From assembly GCA_016711125.1 (NCBI GenBank), contig JADJTQ010000005.1, positions 310,001-374,000 on the forward strand: a DNA stretch of 64,000 bases, in the 5' to 3' direction. The translations under genes and the position numbers were made by a program. How positions within the stretch are numbered: the stretch's first letter is position 1; the number at the start of each line of letters is the position of its first letter. The notes beneath the pieces are model-generated. The model ran no database searches, was not told the DNA's origin, and saw only the letters and a program-made list of their open reading frames with translations. Shown in pieces: positions 27,861 through 37,481 of this stretch. This stretch comes from Saprospiraceae bacterium. Lineage in GTDB: Bacteria > Bacteroidota > Bacteroidia > Chitinophagales > Saprospiraceae.

Positions 27861-28937
27861 TTATTTCCAATAATGCGGTGGTACAAGCCTGCTGTTTGCA
27901 AGTTTAAGGCAGTCCAGGCAGGGATCCGGATCGTCAGCAGTGATAATTTCAGGCTCCATCCATAGCAGACATCGTTGCCGAGGGTAATCGACCATATCCG
28001 GACTGACTCTAAGGCGAATGGTATCAACTTCAGAAGCGTGAAAAAATCCATTCACGATTTCTTCCTCGTTAATTTCATTAATGATATTCGTGCGGATACG
28101 GCCAGGAAACACATCGTACAGGTTTCCCGTACGCTCATTACTTGCTTTAACCTCTTTCCAATAATCGATCGATTCCTGACTTAGTGATTTTTGAACCACG
28201 GTAAAATAACAAGCGATGCTGAAGCGAAAATCATTTGGCGTTTCTGCAATTTCAATATCATTGATCGTTTGTTTGCCGGGGTAATCCTGCACTCCTGCAA
28301 TGTTGATGTCGTTTTGATAGACGTTATAAATTGAATAGCAGGTTTTTTCATCATAAAATGGATTTGATCGCATCCCTTCCATAAATTGAAATGCCGAACT
28401 GACGACCCAGTTTAGGGAAACCAGTTCATTATTTTTATTGAGTAGGGGTGTATGCACAAGCAATTTGACATAACGGTTTTCGGTAATATTGTTATTCATA
28501 TTGACTTCGGCACGGGTCTCTGTTTTTACACTAAGTGAGTCTGCCCTGGGTACAGGTATGATTTTTTGTTCAGCAGAAATATATCGTTGTCCATCTACTT
28601 CGGCAATCAGCTGAAATCTTGCTTCCTCTGGCGTTCCTCCAAAAAGATTATGAAATTCATCAATCGGAATTCTGGTGATCGTACCTTCAGGAATTGGGAT
28701 GTCGGTAACACCATTATATCGAATTGCAATCATGGCGCCAATTGGTTCAGGTGCAAAAGATCCAGTAGCATTTTGTGTCAAACTAACCTGACCCCATAAA
28801 ACGTATTTGTTCTGATCACGTTCGACATAACCTTCAACTACTTTTTGTTGACTACGGGCTTCCGGCAGATCAATATTGATCTCATCAATACAAGCGCACC
28901 AACTAATCAGTATGAACAGCCAAAGATACCTAATCAT
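27861..28937 (-). CDS. DUF4249 lipoprotein
   Basis: 358 residues. Lipoprotein signal with Cys near 14-16 (LISWCAC), then the characteristic DUF4249 start (INIDLPEARSQQKVVEGYV) and paired strands to residue about 345. The family is nearly always coded beside a TonB-dependent receptor and is thought to be its surface partner. Here the gene overlaps the receptor stop by four bases and ends one base before the MG2-like gene, so the three are translated as one unit. Confidence 0.88.
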   Translation of the reverse strand: MIRYLWLFILISWCACIDEINIDLPEARSQQKVVEGYVERDQNKYVLWGQVSLTQNATGSFAPEPIGAMIAIRYNGVTDIPIPEGTITRIPIDEFHNLFGGTPEEARFQLIAEVDGQRYISAEQKIIPVPRADSLSVKTETRAEVNMNNNITENRYVKLLVHTPLLNKNNELVSLNWVVSSAFQFMEGMRSNPFYDEKTCYSIYNVYQNDINIAGVQDYPGKQTINDIEIAETPNDFRFSIACYFTVVQKSLSQESIDYWKEVKASNERTGNLYDVFPGRIRTNIINEINEEEIVNGFFHASEVDTIRLRVSPDMVDYPRQRCLLWMEPEIITADDPDPCLDCLKLANSRLVPPHYWK

Positions 28938-31633
28938 AGAAGTTCAAAATTGAATGTTAGGGAAGGAAATGCGCTACCAAGCACAGCGAGTCTTTTTATT
29001 TTGGTGCCACCAGTTGATCCCTGTTCGAGAAATACGGAGAAAGCATTTCTTCTCCCGTATAAATTGTAGATGGAGAAAGTCCAACTTGTTTTAAATTTTT
29101 TGCTCTTACGAAATCCCTGGGCTAGCGTATAGGAAAAATCCAATCGATGATAATCGGGTACCCGGAAAGCATTTCGATCTGAATAATTTAAGACGACTAC
29201 TCGATTTTGCACCAGATATTTATTGACTGGTACGGTGATGGGTCGGCCAGTACCATAGGTAAAATTGATCGAGAGTGAATTGCGCTTGTTAATTTGGAAA
29301 TTGGTAATCAGCGTCAGGTCATGGGGTTTATCGAAGTTAGAAACATACCAATTTCCTCCATTGATGCCCTTCACCTGCCTTTCGGATTTTGAATAAGTGT
29401 AATTAAGCCATCCATGAATCACCCCGACCTGTCGATTAATACTCAATTCTACCCCATATGACCGACCGATGCCTGCAAGTAGTTCCGTTTCAAGATGGTC
29501 GTTAACTAAGAGATCTGCAAAATCACGAAAATCAAAAAGTTGATCTATGTTGCGATAAAAACCTTCGATCGAAGTGACCCAAAGATTATCGCTGAAATTG
29601 TGGAAATAACCCAGACTAAAGTTATGAGCAAGTTGTGGTAAAATGTATTGATTGCTGAGTTGCCAAAAACTGGTTGGAGTGGGTGTCTCACTATTATAAA
29701 TTTGATTGATATACTGGGCGGTCCGGCCATAACCGGCTTTCAGGGAGCTATTAGCTGTCAAATTATAGCGCATACTTAATCGCGGTTGCAGATTATGATA
29801 TGACTTGACAATAGCATCATCAATACGAATGGGCTCCAGAAGTCCTTCAATTGACGGCTTTGAGGGGTCCTTATATGTAAAGGTGTTTTGTGGGCCTAAC
29901 GCATTGAAAATGGAATACCTCAACCCACCGATGAGCGAAAGCCGGACTGAAAGTTTCAAATCGAAGTCTGCGTACAAACTCCATTCGATGCCTTTTTGAG
30001 CGTCGCTCGCCTCCGGTTGTATCAGGGATATTGCTGAAGTGGGATTTATTTGATTACCATCTACCTGATATAAGATGGCACTCAATCCTGCATTTGCTTG
30101 CAATTGGTCTCCCAGATAATTGATATTCTCTTTGATTTTTAGATATTCCAATCCCGTTTGATACAGGGATGCATCCGTACTGTCCAGGTCATCTTGCTGA
30201 CTGTGATAGCGACTCCATACCAGGTTGGTCGTCGACAACGTCTTTAGTCCTAAAATTTTCCGGTACTGTATCTGTGCCATGGCAGTATTGTAATCAAAGC
30301 CAAATTCTCTATTAAATGAAAATTGATCTTGTGTCACATATGCCGAAGCACTGAGGTTATTTTTTTCATTAAATCGGTGAGCAAGTCTAAAGTTGAAGTC
30401 GTAGAAATAAGCCGAGCTGGCTTTGACTTCCGGTATGTTGATTTGCTTGAGTAGCCAGTTTGAGTAAGTGCTCCTAACTGATAGCAATACGGATGTCTTA
30501 TCGGGGATAAGAGGGCCGTCAATATTGATCCGGCTTGAGACAAGACCCAGACCGCCCTTGGCATGCCAGCGCTCAAAGGATCCGTCTCGCACTTTGATGT
30601 CAAGGGCAGAGGCTAGACGACCCCCATAGCTGGCAGGCATCGTGCCTTTATATAATACGGCTTCGCTTACAATGTCTGAATTAAAAGAACTAAAAAAGCC
30701 GAGCGCGTGACTGGCGTTAAAGATCATCCCTTCATCAATCATAATCAGATTTTGATCGACATTTCCACCGCGTACATTAAAGCCCTGACTTCCTTCTCCA
30801 ATAGTACTCACACCCGGTTGTAAAAGAAGGCCTTTAATGATATCGACCTCACCCAGAAAACTAGGTAGTTTTTCGATGTCTTTGGTGCTCAACCGGCTGA
30901 CACCCACCTGGGTACTTTGCACATTTATGTCTTGAGATTTAGCCTGTACCACGACTTCATCCAGCAAAACAGTTGATCTTTCAAGTGAGATATCGAGAGT
31001 GCCTGAGCTAATCACTTTAATGGGTAATCGCTGCATCTGATAACCTACATATTGCACTACAAGCATGTAACTTCCTGATCTCGACGTCATTGTGTAGGAA
31101 CCGTCTGGTTCAGTGGCTGTGCCGATCGATTGATCTTCAAGAATCAGAGTTGCTCCAATAATCTCTTCATTAGTTTCCTGATCCCTTACTATTCCGCTGA
31201 TTTGGGTTGCTCCGGTATTATTGATCTGATCGATAGTACCAATTACGATTTCCCGCTGTTCGTTATTTTGAGCTGCCTCAATCGTTTCCTCAAGCACCTG
31301 ATAATAATCAGAGGTATATTGCTTGACCATGTCCTCGAGACGCACAATGACGGCAATACTATTGCGGTGAAAAATAACCCCTAGACCATGATGTTTCAAG
31401 TGGAAGTCTAAGAGTTCACCCAGAGTCATGTTCTGCTGATACGTTTCAGCAACTGGTAAAACCGATAACTCTTCGGGACAATAGATAACTCCGGGAATGT
31501 ATTGATTGGTAAATTGTACAAACTGCCCCAGGCTCATACTATCAGTCTTGATATCCAATCGAGTATCTGACAAGGTCTGGCTGAAACAGGAAGTAGTAAT
31601 AATGAGGAAAAGCAAGATGGTTATCAGCTTCAT
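28934..31633 (-). CDS. TonB-dependent receptor with STN domain
   Basis: 899 residues. Signal peptide to CFSQ (19), STN domain about 22-108 (MSLGQFVQFTNQYIPG), carboxypeptidase-regulatory-like domain about 143-230 (GIVRDQETNEEIIGATL), plug about 235-345 (QGFNVRGGNVDQNLIMIDEG) and a barrel ending LTFNFELL. The STN domain is usually used to contact an inner-membrane anti-sigma factor, but no sigma/FecR pair is in the window; in this phylum STN also occurs without them. It leads the operon with DUF4249 and an MG2-like protein. Ligand unknown. Confidence 0.92.
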   Translation of the reverse strand: MKLITILLFLIITTSCFSQTLSDTRLDIKTDSMSLGQFVQFTNQYIPGVIYCPEELSVLPVAETYQQNMTLGELLDFHLKHHGLGVIFHRNSIAVIVRLEDMVKQYTSDYYQVLEETIEAAQNNEQREIVIGTIDQINNTGATQISGIVRDQETNEEIIGATLILEDQSIGTATEPDGSYTMTSRSGSYMLVVQYVGYQMQRLPIKVISSGTLDISLERSTVLLDEVVVQAKSQDINVQSTQVGVSRLSTKDIEKLPSFLGEVDIIKGLLLQPGVSTIGEGSQGFNVRGGNVDQNLIMIDEGMIFNASHALGFFSSFNSDIVSEAVLYKGTMPASYGGRLASALDIKVRDGSFERWHAKGGLGLVSSRINIDGPLIPDKTSVLLSVRSTYSNWLLKQINIPEVKASSAYFYDFNFRLAHRFNEKNNLSASAYVTQDQFSFNREFGFDYNTAMAQIQYRKILGLKTLSTTNLVWSRYHSQQDDLDSTDASLYQTGLEYLKIKENINYLGDQLQANAGLSAILYQVDGNQINPTSAISLIQPEASDAQKGIEWSLYADFDLKLSVRLSLIGGLRYSIFNALGPQNTFTYKDPSKPSIEGLLEPIRIDDAIVKSYHNLQPRLSMRYNLTANSSLKAGYGRTAQYINQIYNSETPTPTSFWQLSNQYILPQLAHNFSLGYFHNFSDNLWVTSIEGFYRNIDQLFDFRDFADLLVNDHLETELLAGIGRSYGVELSINRQVGVIHGWLNYTYSKSERQVKGINGGNWYVSNFDKPHDLTLITNFQINKRNSLSINFTYGTGRPITVPVNKYLVQNRVVVLNYSDRNAFRVPDYHRLDFSYTLAQGFRKSKKFKTSWTFSIYNLYGRRNAFSVFLEQGSTGGTKIKRLAVLGSAFPSLTFNFELL

Positions 31634-31846
31634 GAATGATTTGATAATGGGATCCTGATCATTAAATAATTAGAGATATTGAAAGGATTTACCTTGGGTC
31701 CTAGGGCCAATAATTTATTTCAATGATTTAGCAGAGACCCAGCTTTCCTTGACATCAAGCCGACTGGTAGGATGAAGTTACAAAAGCTTATGGACCTTGA
31801 GCTATGTGGGCAATATTTTTTCATTCCAAACAAAAATAGACGAGTT

Positions 31847-32708
31847 TTAGCGATTCCCTAAATGCAAGGTCGACGGCAGGCATAGCACACCCAAAACCAG
31901 ATGAAGCATGGCAAAAAGCTCCAGCGCAAAGGGAAGATAGCCCAAGTAACCCAGTAAAGGCATTTCAAAAACATGCCAAAAATCTACATATGGCACGTCA
32001 TAAATCCACTTGGGAAAAGAATAGAAATTCCATAATTCCCATAAAAATCCACAAATCAAACTCGCCATCCAAAGATTGAATACGATCTTCCAGTTTCCGG
32101 TGGCGGTATTTTTTTAGAATGGATGGATATCCTAACCAGTTATTTACTGGGTCCAGGATAAAAAACAGTGACATCCACATGAAAGCGGCGCCATATGCCG
32201 GCCAAATCAAGAGAATAACAAGCATCAGCCATCCGGTAATAAAAAAAATAATTTGAGTGCTTTTTCGCCTTCCGATTCTTGGTCCTTTGCCAACTCGCTC
32301 AGAAATTCGAAAGGTGTTAATTAATTCTGTTGTGCCAAAAATGGCCGGGATCACCGTTGAAAAACTAATACTGGCTTGCAGATTGTATTGGAAGTCCGAA
32401 AATGATTCTACTCCCAGATAGACCCAATAATGTGCAACCTTATTGAGCCATTCAAAGATCCACCAAACGGGAGCTGAAACGATAAATAGGAAGATCCATG
32501 CTTTCCAATCCCGGGAAAGGAGAGAAGTTCCTTTTCGAAGATGGGTCAAACCATTGACCAATAAGATGTAACCCAGCCAAAGGGGAAAGAAAGCCCAATG
32601 CGAGCGCAATCCCGGTAAGTGCCAATTGATAGCCCAAAAAATCAGCACCATCACAACTCCGGCAATTCCATAATTCGGAAAACGTCTTTGAACAGTATCA
32701 TACATCAA
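31847..32708 (-). CDS. polytopic membrane protein of unknown function (one frame break)
   Basis: Two frames make one protein of about 286 residues. Removing one T from the seven-T run at 32109-32115 (plus strand) joins PSILKN to TGNWKIVFNLWMASLICG. Eight or nine hydrophobic helices are visible. Conserved-looking motifs cluster at the repaired junction and after it (ICGFLWELWNFY, KWIYDVPYVDF, FEMPLLGYLGYLPFALE), a signature I associate with an unnamed family of bacterial integral membrane proteins. No enzyme motif is evident. It lies alone, divergent from the CotH-like genes. Confidence 0.65.
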
Positions 32709-32802
32709 CTGAAATTAACCAATTTTCTTATGGTGGATTCAATAAAATAAATGGAGATTTACCTATCTATTGATTTTTTATTAACTTATTGTTCAAAATG
32801 TT

Positions 32803-33831
32803 ATGAGCTTCAAATCAACCCCGGGCGCACCTTTGATCGCTGTGTTTTTCGCAGTATTGCCATTGATTGGCTTTGCTCAAGGTAAAGTCAGTTTTTTTGA
32901 TCATCTGCTGACTTACGATAGCGTTGAAGTAACCATTGCCGCTAGTTTTAAAGATCTTTTTAAGAAAAACGACACCTATATTCCTGCCAAACTTACGGTA
33001 AAAGTCGGAACGGAGGTGTTAATGGATACCATGGGGGAAATCCGGTCCAGGGGAAACTCTCGAAAAACGATTTGTTTTATGCCTCCCACAAAAATACGGA
33101 TTAACAAAGATTATTTGAAGCAAAGGGGTTGGGCCGATTACCCAACTTTAAAGATTGTCAACGCTTGCTCTTTTACCGAATTGGCTGAGTCTTATGTGCA
33201 GGTAGAGCATCTCATTTATAAGATTTACAACACCCTCACTGAGCGGAGCTTTCGGGATAAAGCGGTTAAACTGATTTATTTAGATAGCGATGGCAAAAAA
33301 AAACCAAGCTCGTTTGATGGCTTCTTAATTGAACATGAAGATCAACTGGCTGCAAGAATGGCAGGTGAAGTCTTAAATATAACGTATTTTAAATCAGAGG
33401 CACTCGACCGACAGGCTTACATTATTTTTACGATGTTTCAATATTTAATCGGTAATACCGATTGGAAGGTGCTTAATAAACATAATCTAGAAGTCGTCAA
33501 AGTACCTGGAGAAAGGGCTGTTTATGCAGTACCCTACGATTTTGATTATGCGGGGATCATTAATACAACTTATGCAGTACCTAACGATAAACTATCGATC
33601 AAATCAGTTCGAGATCGGATTTATCTTGGGCCCTGCCAGACGCAGGAGGAGTTGAAAGAAAGTAGAGATTTATTCATCACTAAGAAAGATGCCATTGCTT
33701 CATTATTGGTCAAAGCAAATCTCAATGAAAGACAAAGGGATGGAATCCACGATTTTATTTCAAAGTTTTATGACGTGATTGAAGATGAAATGATGGCCAC
33801 CCGGGTTTTTACAAATTGTATTGATTATTAG
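32803..33831 (+). CDS. secreted CotH-like kinase-fold protein A
   Basis: 342 residues. Signal peptide to GFAQ (27). Then a CotH-like core: the early RSRGNSRKT (about 83), corresponding to the RGNS motif of CotH kinases; EHEDQLAARM; the NTDWKVLNKHN catalytic-loop-like stretch (about 220); and VPYDFDYAG (about 245), the DFD metal-binding equivalent. CotH proteins are atypical protein kinases that phosphorylate secreted proteins using ATP. A second, divergent CotH gene follows after 83 bp. The target is unknown. Assignment to the wide CotH group is good; to a subfamily, not possible. Confidence 0.65.
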   Translation: MSFKSTPGAPLIAVFFAVLPLIGFAQGKVSFFDHLLTYDSVEVTIAASFKDLFKKNDTYIPAKLTVKVGTEVLMDTMGEIRSRGNSRKTICFMPPTKIRINKDYLKQRGWADYPTLKIVNACSFTELAESYVQVEHLIYKIYNTLTERSFRDKAVKLIYLDSDGKKKPSSFDGFLIEHEDQLAARMAGEVLNITYFKSEALDRQAYIIFTMFQYLIGNTDWKVLNKHNLEVVKVPGERAVYAVPYDFDYAGIINTTYAVPNDKLSIKSVRDRIYLGPCQTQEELKESRDLFITKKDAIASLLVKANLNERQRDGIHDFISKFYDVIEDEMMATRVFTNCIDY

Positions 33832-33855
33832 AAGTCGGAAGCCAGAAGATTGTAG

Positions 33856-33874
33856 CGGCGGATCTATTCCGCCG
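33856..33874. repeat. perfect intergenic hairpin
   Basis: CGGCGGA/TCCGCCG stem of seven base pairs with a five-base loop between the two CotH-like genes, flanked on both sides by GCCAGAAG (33841 and 33892). No T-run follows, so it is more likely a small dispersed palindrome or an RNA-stability element than a terminator. Confidence 0.55.
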
Positions 33875-33914
33875 ATCGACGTAATTGGAGGCCAGAAGTT
33901 TATTTGTTTGAGTT

Positions 33915-35123
33915 ATGCTAACATCGCGATTTAGAAGTTCTTGTTTAATTCTGTTTGCAATGGGTTGGTCTATCATTCCGGCTGTTGCCCATCTTATAAG
34001 CCATTCAAAACCAGGTGATCCGGTCTGGTTGATCGAAATGTCAATTGCGAATAGCACCTATTCGAAGATCAAGCGCAATCAGAAAAGCGTATCCTTCACG
34101 CCTGATTCCTGCATTTTTAACGGAAAGCCCATGGAAATAATGGAAATGCATTCGCGAGGTAAAACGACCCTTCATTTTTGGCGGAAAAGTTACACTGTGG
34201 AGCTCAAAGATCAGATCGAATTTGAAGGCCCGGATGAACGGCTTAATTTCGACCATTTCTATTTAATCAGCATGTCGTTGGATCGAAATTATTATCATAA
34301 TAGACTGGCCTTTCAAAGTCTATCGTTATTGGGTTTATTCCCACTGTATTATCATTATGTAGAAGTGAGGATTAATGGCCTATCGGAGGGCCTGTATCTG
34401 CTGGTGCAAAGGCCGGCCGATTATGCCTTGGATGATCTTGGCTCACCTGGTATTCTCAGGAGAGGGTCGACCGATTTCGTAACAAAGGAAAAATTTAAGA
34501 AATCCACCTCCAAAGAGAATAGACTGGAATGTAAGCGTGTCTTTAAGGAAATTAAATCGACTGGCAAGCGATCTGGAGTAGATCTCTATCAGTATTTAAA
34601 CGAGCGAATTGATTTGGATGCCTATTTTTCATGGTTAGCTTTCAATTACCTCGTAAGGAATGGAGATTACACGGATGAAATCTTTTATTACATACTACCA
34701 GATGAACCCTCCACTCGTTTTGGCATTATTCCCTGGGACTTTGATGATATACTGGTCAAGGATCCACATGAGGGTAGGGAAATGAGAGATCGGCAACTTG
34801 ATGATCAACTCATCTTTTCCAGTGAAGATAAACTGGACCGTATGATAGCGCGGGACCCCTATCTGTATAGACAATACCTAATTCAGTTTTCAAAAGTCTT
34901 AGAGGTACTCAACGTTCGAAAAATTTCTGATATTTTTAATGAAATCGAAGAAGAATTGACACCTTATTTTCAGACTAGTTCGATCATTGATGTTTCACAA
35001 CATGATTTTAAGCCAGTGGAAAGTTGGAAAGCCCTTCAAGACAATTTAATCACAAATTTAACATACATCGAGACCCGGATATCTTTAGTGCAGTTGCTGA
35101 TCAAACAATATCAAAGTCAATAG
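33915..35123 (+). CDS. secreted CotH kinase protein B
   Basis: 402 residues. The N-terminal hydrophobic segment (about 8-27) is a signal or anchor. The kinase fold shows MEMHSRGKTTLHFWRKSYTV (about 76), YVEVRINGLSEGLYLLVQRP (about 145, the CotH hallmark), FNYLVRNGDYTDEIFYY (catalytic region, about 245) and GIIPWDFDDILVKDPH (about 274, with the metal-binding DFD). This is closer to canonical CotH than the upstream gene. Two adjacent divergent CotH proteins suggest a pair acting on the same secreted substrate, or a kinase and its own substrate. No DUF4956 or VTC-domain partner is present. Confidence 0.8.
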   Translation: MLTSRFRSSCLILFAMGWSIIPAVAHLISHSKPGDPVWLIEMSIANSTYSKIKRNQKSVSFTPDSCIFNGKPMEIMEMHSRGKTTLHFWRKSYTVELKDQIEFEGPDERLNFDHFYLISMSLDRNYYHNRLAFQSLSLLGLFPLYYHYVEVRINGLSEGLYLLVQRPADYALDDLGSPGILRRGSTDFVTKEKFKKSTSKENRLECKRVFKEIKSTGKRSGVDLYQYLNERIDLDAYFSWLAFNYLVRNGDYTDEIFYYILPDEPSTRFGIIPWDFDDILVKDPHEGREMRDRQLDDQLIFSSEDKLDRMIARDPYLYRQYLIQFSKVLEVLNVRKISDIFNEIEEELTPYFQTSSIIDVSQHDFKPVESWKALQDNLITNLTYIETRISLVQLLIKQYQSQ

Positions 35124-35225
35124 GAATGACTCTATTTGTGCTCCATATTTGGATTTATTAGATATTCGGCATGCATTTTTTTTCTCCATTAGACAGACGA
35201 AGATGCCTGATCGTTCCTCCGTTGG

Positions 35226-37472
35226 CTATTTAAATAGGTCTTGGATCAGTGATTCGACACTACGTTTCCCTTCAATAATTTGGAGACTAGAGTGACTCCC
35301 TTTATGTCGATAACTCTCGACCGGAAACTCCATTTCTTCTTTGACTAGTGTCTCTGAGGCCGGAGTCAACATTTGATCAGTTATTCCAACCATCACTACT
35401 TTTCGGGGAGCAATACTTCCAATCAGATCCGGCAAATCATAGGCAGTTAAGACTCCAGGAATGCCCCAATTAAAATCTATTTCATAGGGATGGCCAGTTC
35501 CACCGCCTTCATTTTTGGCGAGTCCAATCTTATAAAATCGATTCATTACCACCGACCGATAAGAAATCAGCGGTCTGACCAATATTGTATTTTTTATTGA
35601 GGGATTGAAGGCTGCACAGTGAATCAGCGGGAGACACATGCCATCAAAAGCAATGGCTCCGATTTTACTGCTATCCACTCCCTGGAGCCCCCTTAGATGG
35701 GTGGCAATCATATGGATATCACTAGCCTGGATACCCACCATACTTTTACCAATCAGAACGCCGGTATATCCGGGTGCCAGACTCCTTGTGGCTGTATTTT
35801 TCGTTTCACCAACGCCCAACGGATCGATTGCCGCAACGATGTATCCGGATTTTACCAGTGACTCAATGATACCACCTACCTCTGCATCATGAGCTTTACC
35901 ATCCGGATGTAAATAGAGGAGTGCCGGTCTTTTTTCTAACAGCTCCTCTGGACAAAATAAAAGAAAAGGTATCGGATAACTATTTTCTCGCAATAGGGCA
36001 TACTTGGTGACTGAATATCCGTCTCTCTGATATCTTCCATTGATAAATAGAGTGGGTTGCTTATTATTCTGGGAATCAAAACCGGTGATTTCTTTTGCCC
36101 TATTTAAAACATGGCTGAGATGTTGGTTTATATTTTTTCGAGATTCTTCAATTTGTTTAATTAGTCCGATTGCATAATCCTGGTGATTATCAAAAATCAT
36201 TTTTCCCTTCATCGAAGTAGAAAGCTGACCGGTTGCCGTCACTTTTAATTCGTCATCAGTCAAACTATTTATTTCACTTTCAGTTGAGTCAACTTCCAGG
36301 TTGAAGTGCTGTTGAAAAAAGGTATAAATGGAAGTGCGAATTTTTGGAGTGAGCCAATGTCTCGAGTCGTCTTCAACTAATTTTAGATTTTCAGATTTAT
36401 CGTATGCTTCATAAGTTCTTTTTGCTTCAGTATAGGCATCACTGGCACTTTGCAAGGTGAGATACTGGTCGCGAGATACAAAAGTCATTAAGGTGGGCTT
36501 GGGTGCTCTTACTTCAATCAAATCTTCAAAGGTTATTCCGTGAGCCAGGCTCAGATAGATCTCTGCTTCAGCATCCTGAGCACCCTTGGTCTCCAACTGG
36601 CGACGTGATGCCGTCGACCAACTACTGGGTATGGCAACTTTTACCCGCTCGTCGATGGCAGCCAGATAAGCTGTGATGGTACCCCCTCCGGAAAATCCGG
36701 TGACGCCAATGCGCTCAGCGTCCACATCCTCTCAGCCTACAAGGTAGTCAAGAGACCAGATGGCATCCCAGATAAAATAGCTCGCACTGGACGTTCCAGT
36801 AAGGAAGCATTGATTGCCAAAATAACAGTGTTCGATGACACTGTAACCGATCGAAGAAACGCCTATTTTTGGATCAAAATATTGTACATTTTCTCCTTGT
36901 CCCGGAGGATCAATCGTCATCACCATCATCCCTTTTTTTACGAGATTGATCATCACAAGTTGATCTAATTCTGCCCGGAAAGATTCTTGTTCATGGCCAA
37001 TAAGATTCAATATGCCCGGGATTTTTCCCGTGGCGTGATCGGGTATAAAAAGGCATCCGGACACATAAAAATGAGGTCTTGATTCATAAATGATCTTTTC
37101 GATCCGATAGCCATCCTTTTGAACAATTCCGGTAATTTTTGGATTTAAAGCACCTTTTTCAGGAAATGGCCCAATTAATTGTTGTAATTGGTCTTTAATC
37201 TGCTTTTGTCTGGAGATCCAATCATTTTTCGTCTTTAAATTTTTTATCTCCTGATCGCGCGACTGATAATATTGGGCTGCCTGACCATTGAGATGAGTGA
37301 TCAATAGGCTTCCCGGATCGTTCCAGCGAACCCAATCATTAAAAACAAGGAGATCTTCGACTTCGCTCTTTAGGGTTAAATCAACACGCTTCGTTGCAGG
37401 TTTTGCCTGAGCAAATAGTAGAAACGTACATAGACTTAATATGCAGGACAAACATGGACCTAAACTGGCCAC
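35226..37472 (-). pseudogene. two-module alpha/beta-hydrolase (acetylxylan-esterase-like) with in-frame TGA
   Basis: One continuous frame of 749 codons is interrupted once, by TGA at 36732-36734, between SLDYLVG and EDVDAERIGVTG. Relatives usually have an Arg there, so CGA to TGA is the simplest change. Signal peptide to about 22. Module 1 (about 90-400) has the nucleophile elbow GVTGFSGGGT and a His in SRHWL; module 2 (about 480-745) is a second hydrolase fold whose elbow reads IAFDGMC, lacking the Ser. The enzyme would be a secreted carbohydrate esterase or peptidase-like hydrolase. Readthrough is not supported by anything nearby; a nonsense mutation or base-call error is likelier. Confidence 0.7.
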
Positions 37473-37481
37473 TAAGATCTT

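Noticed and set aside
27860..28051. N-terminal extension of the MG2-like protein
   Set aside because: Overlaps the DUF4249 gene; the ATG at 27859 starts a proper signal peptide.
36732..36734. Selenocysteine or programmed readthrough at the TGA
   Set aside because: The family needs Arg here, there is no catalytic reason for selenocysteine and no insertion element is evident.
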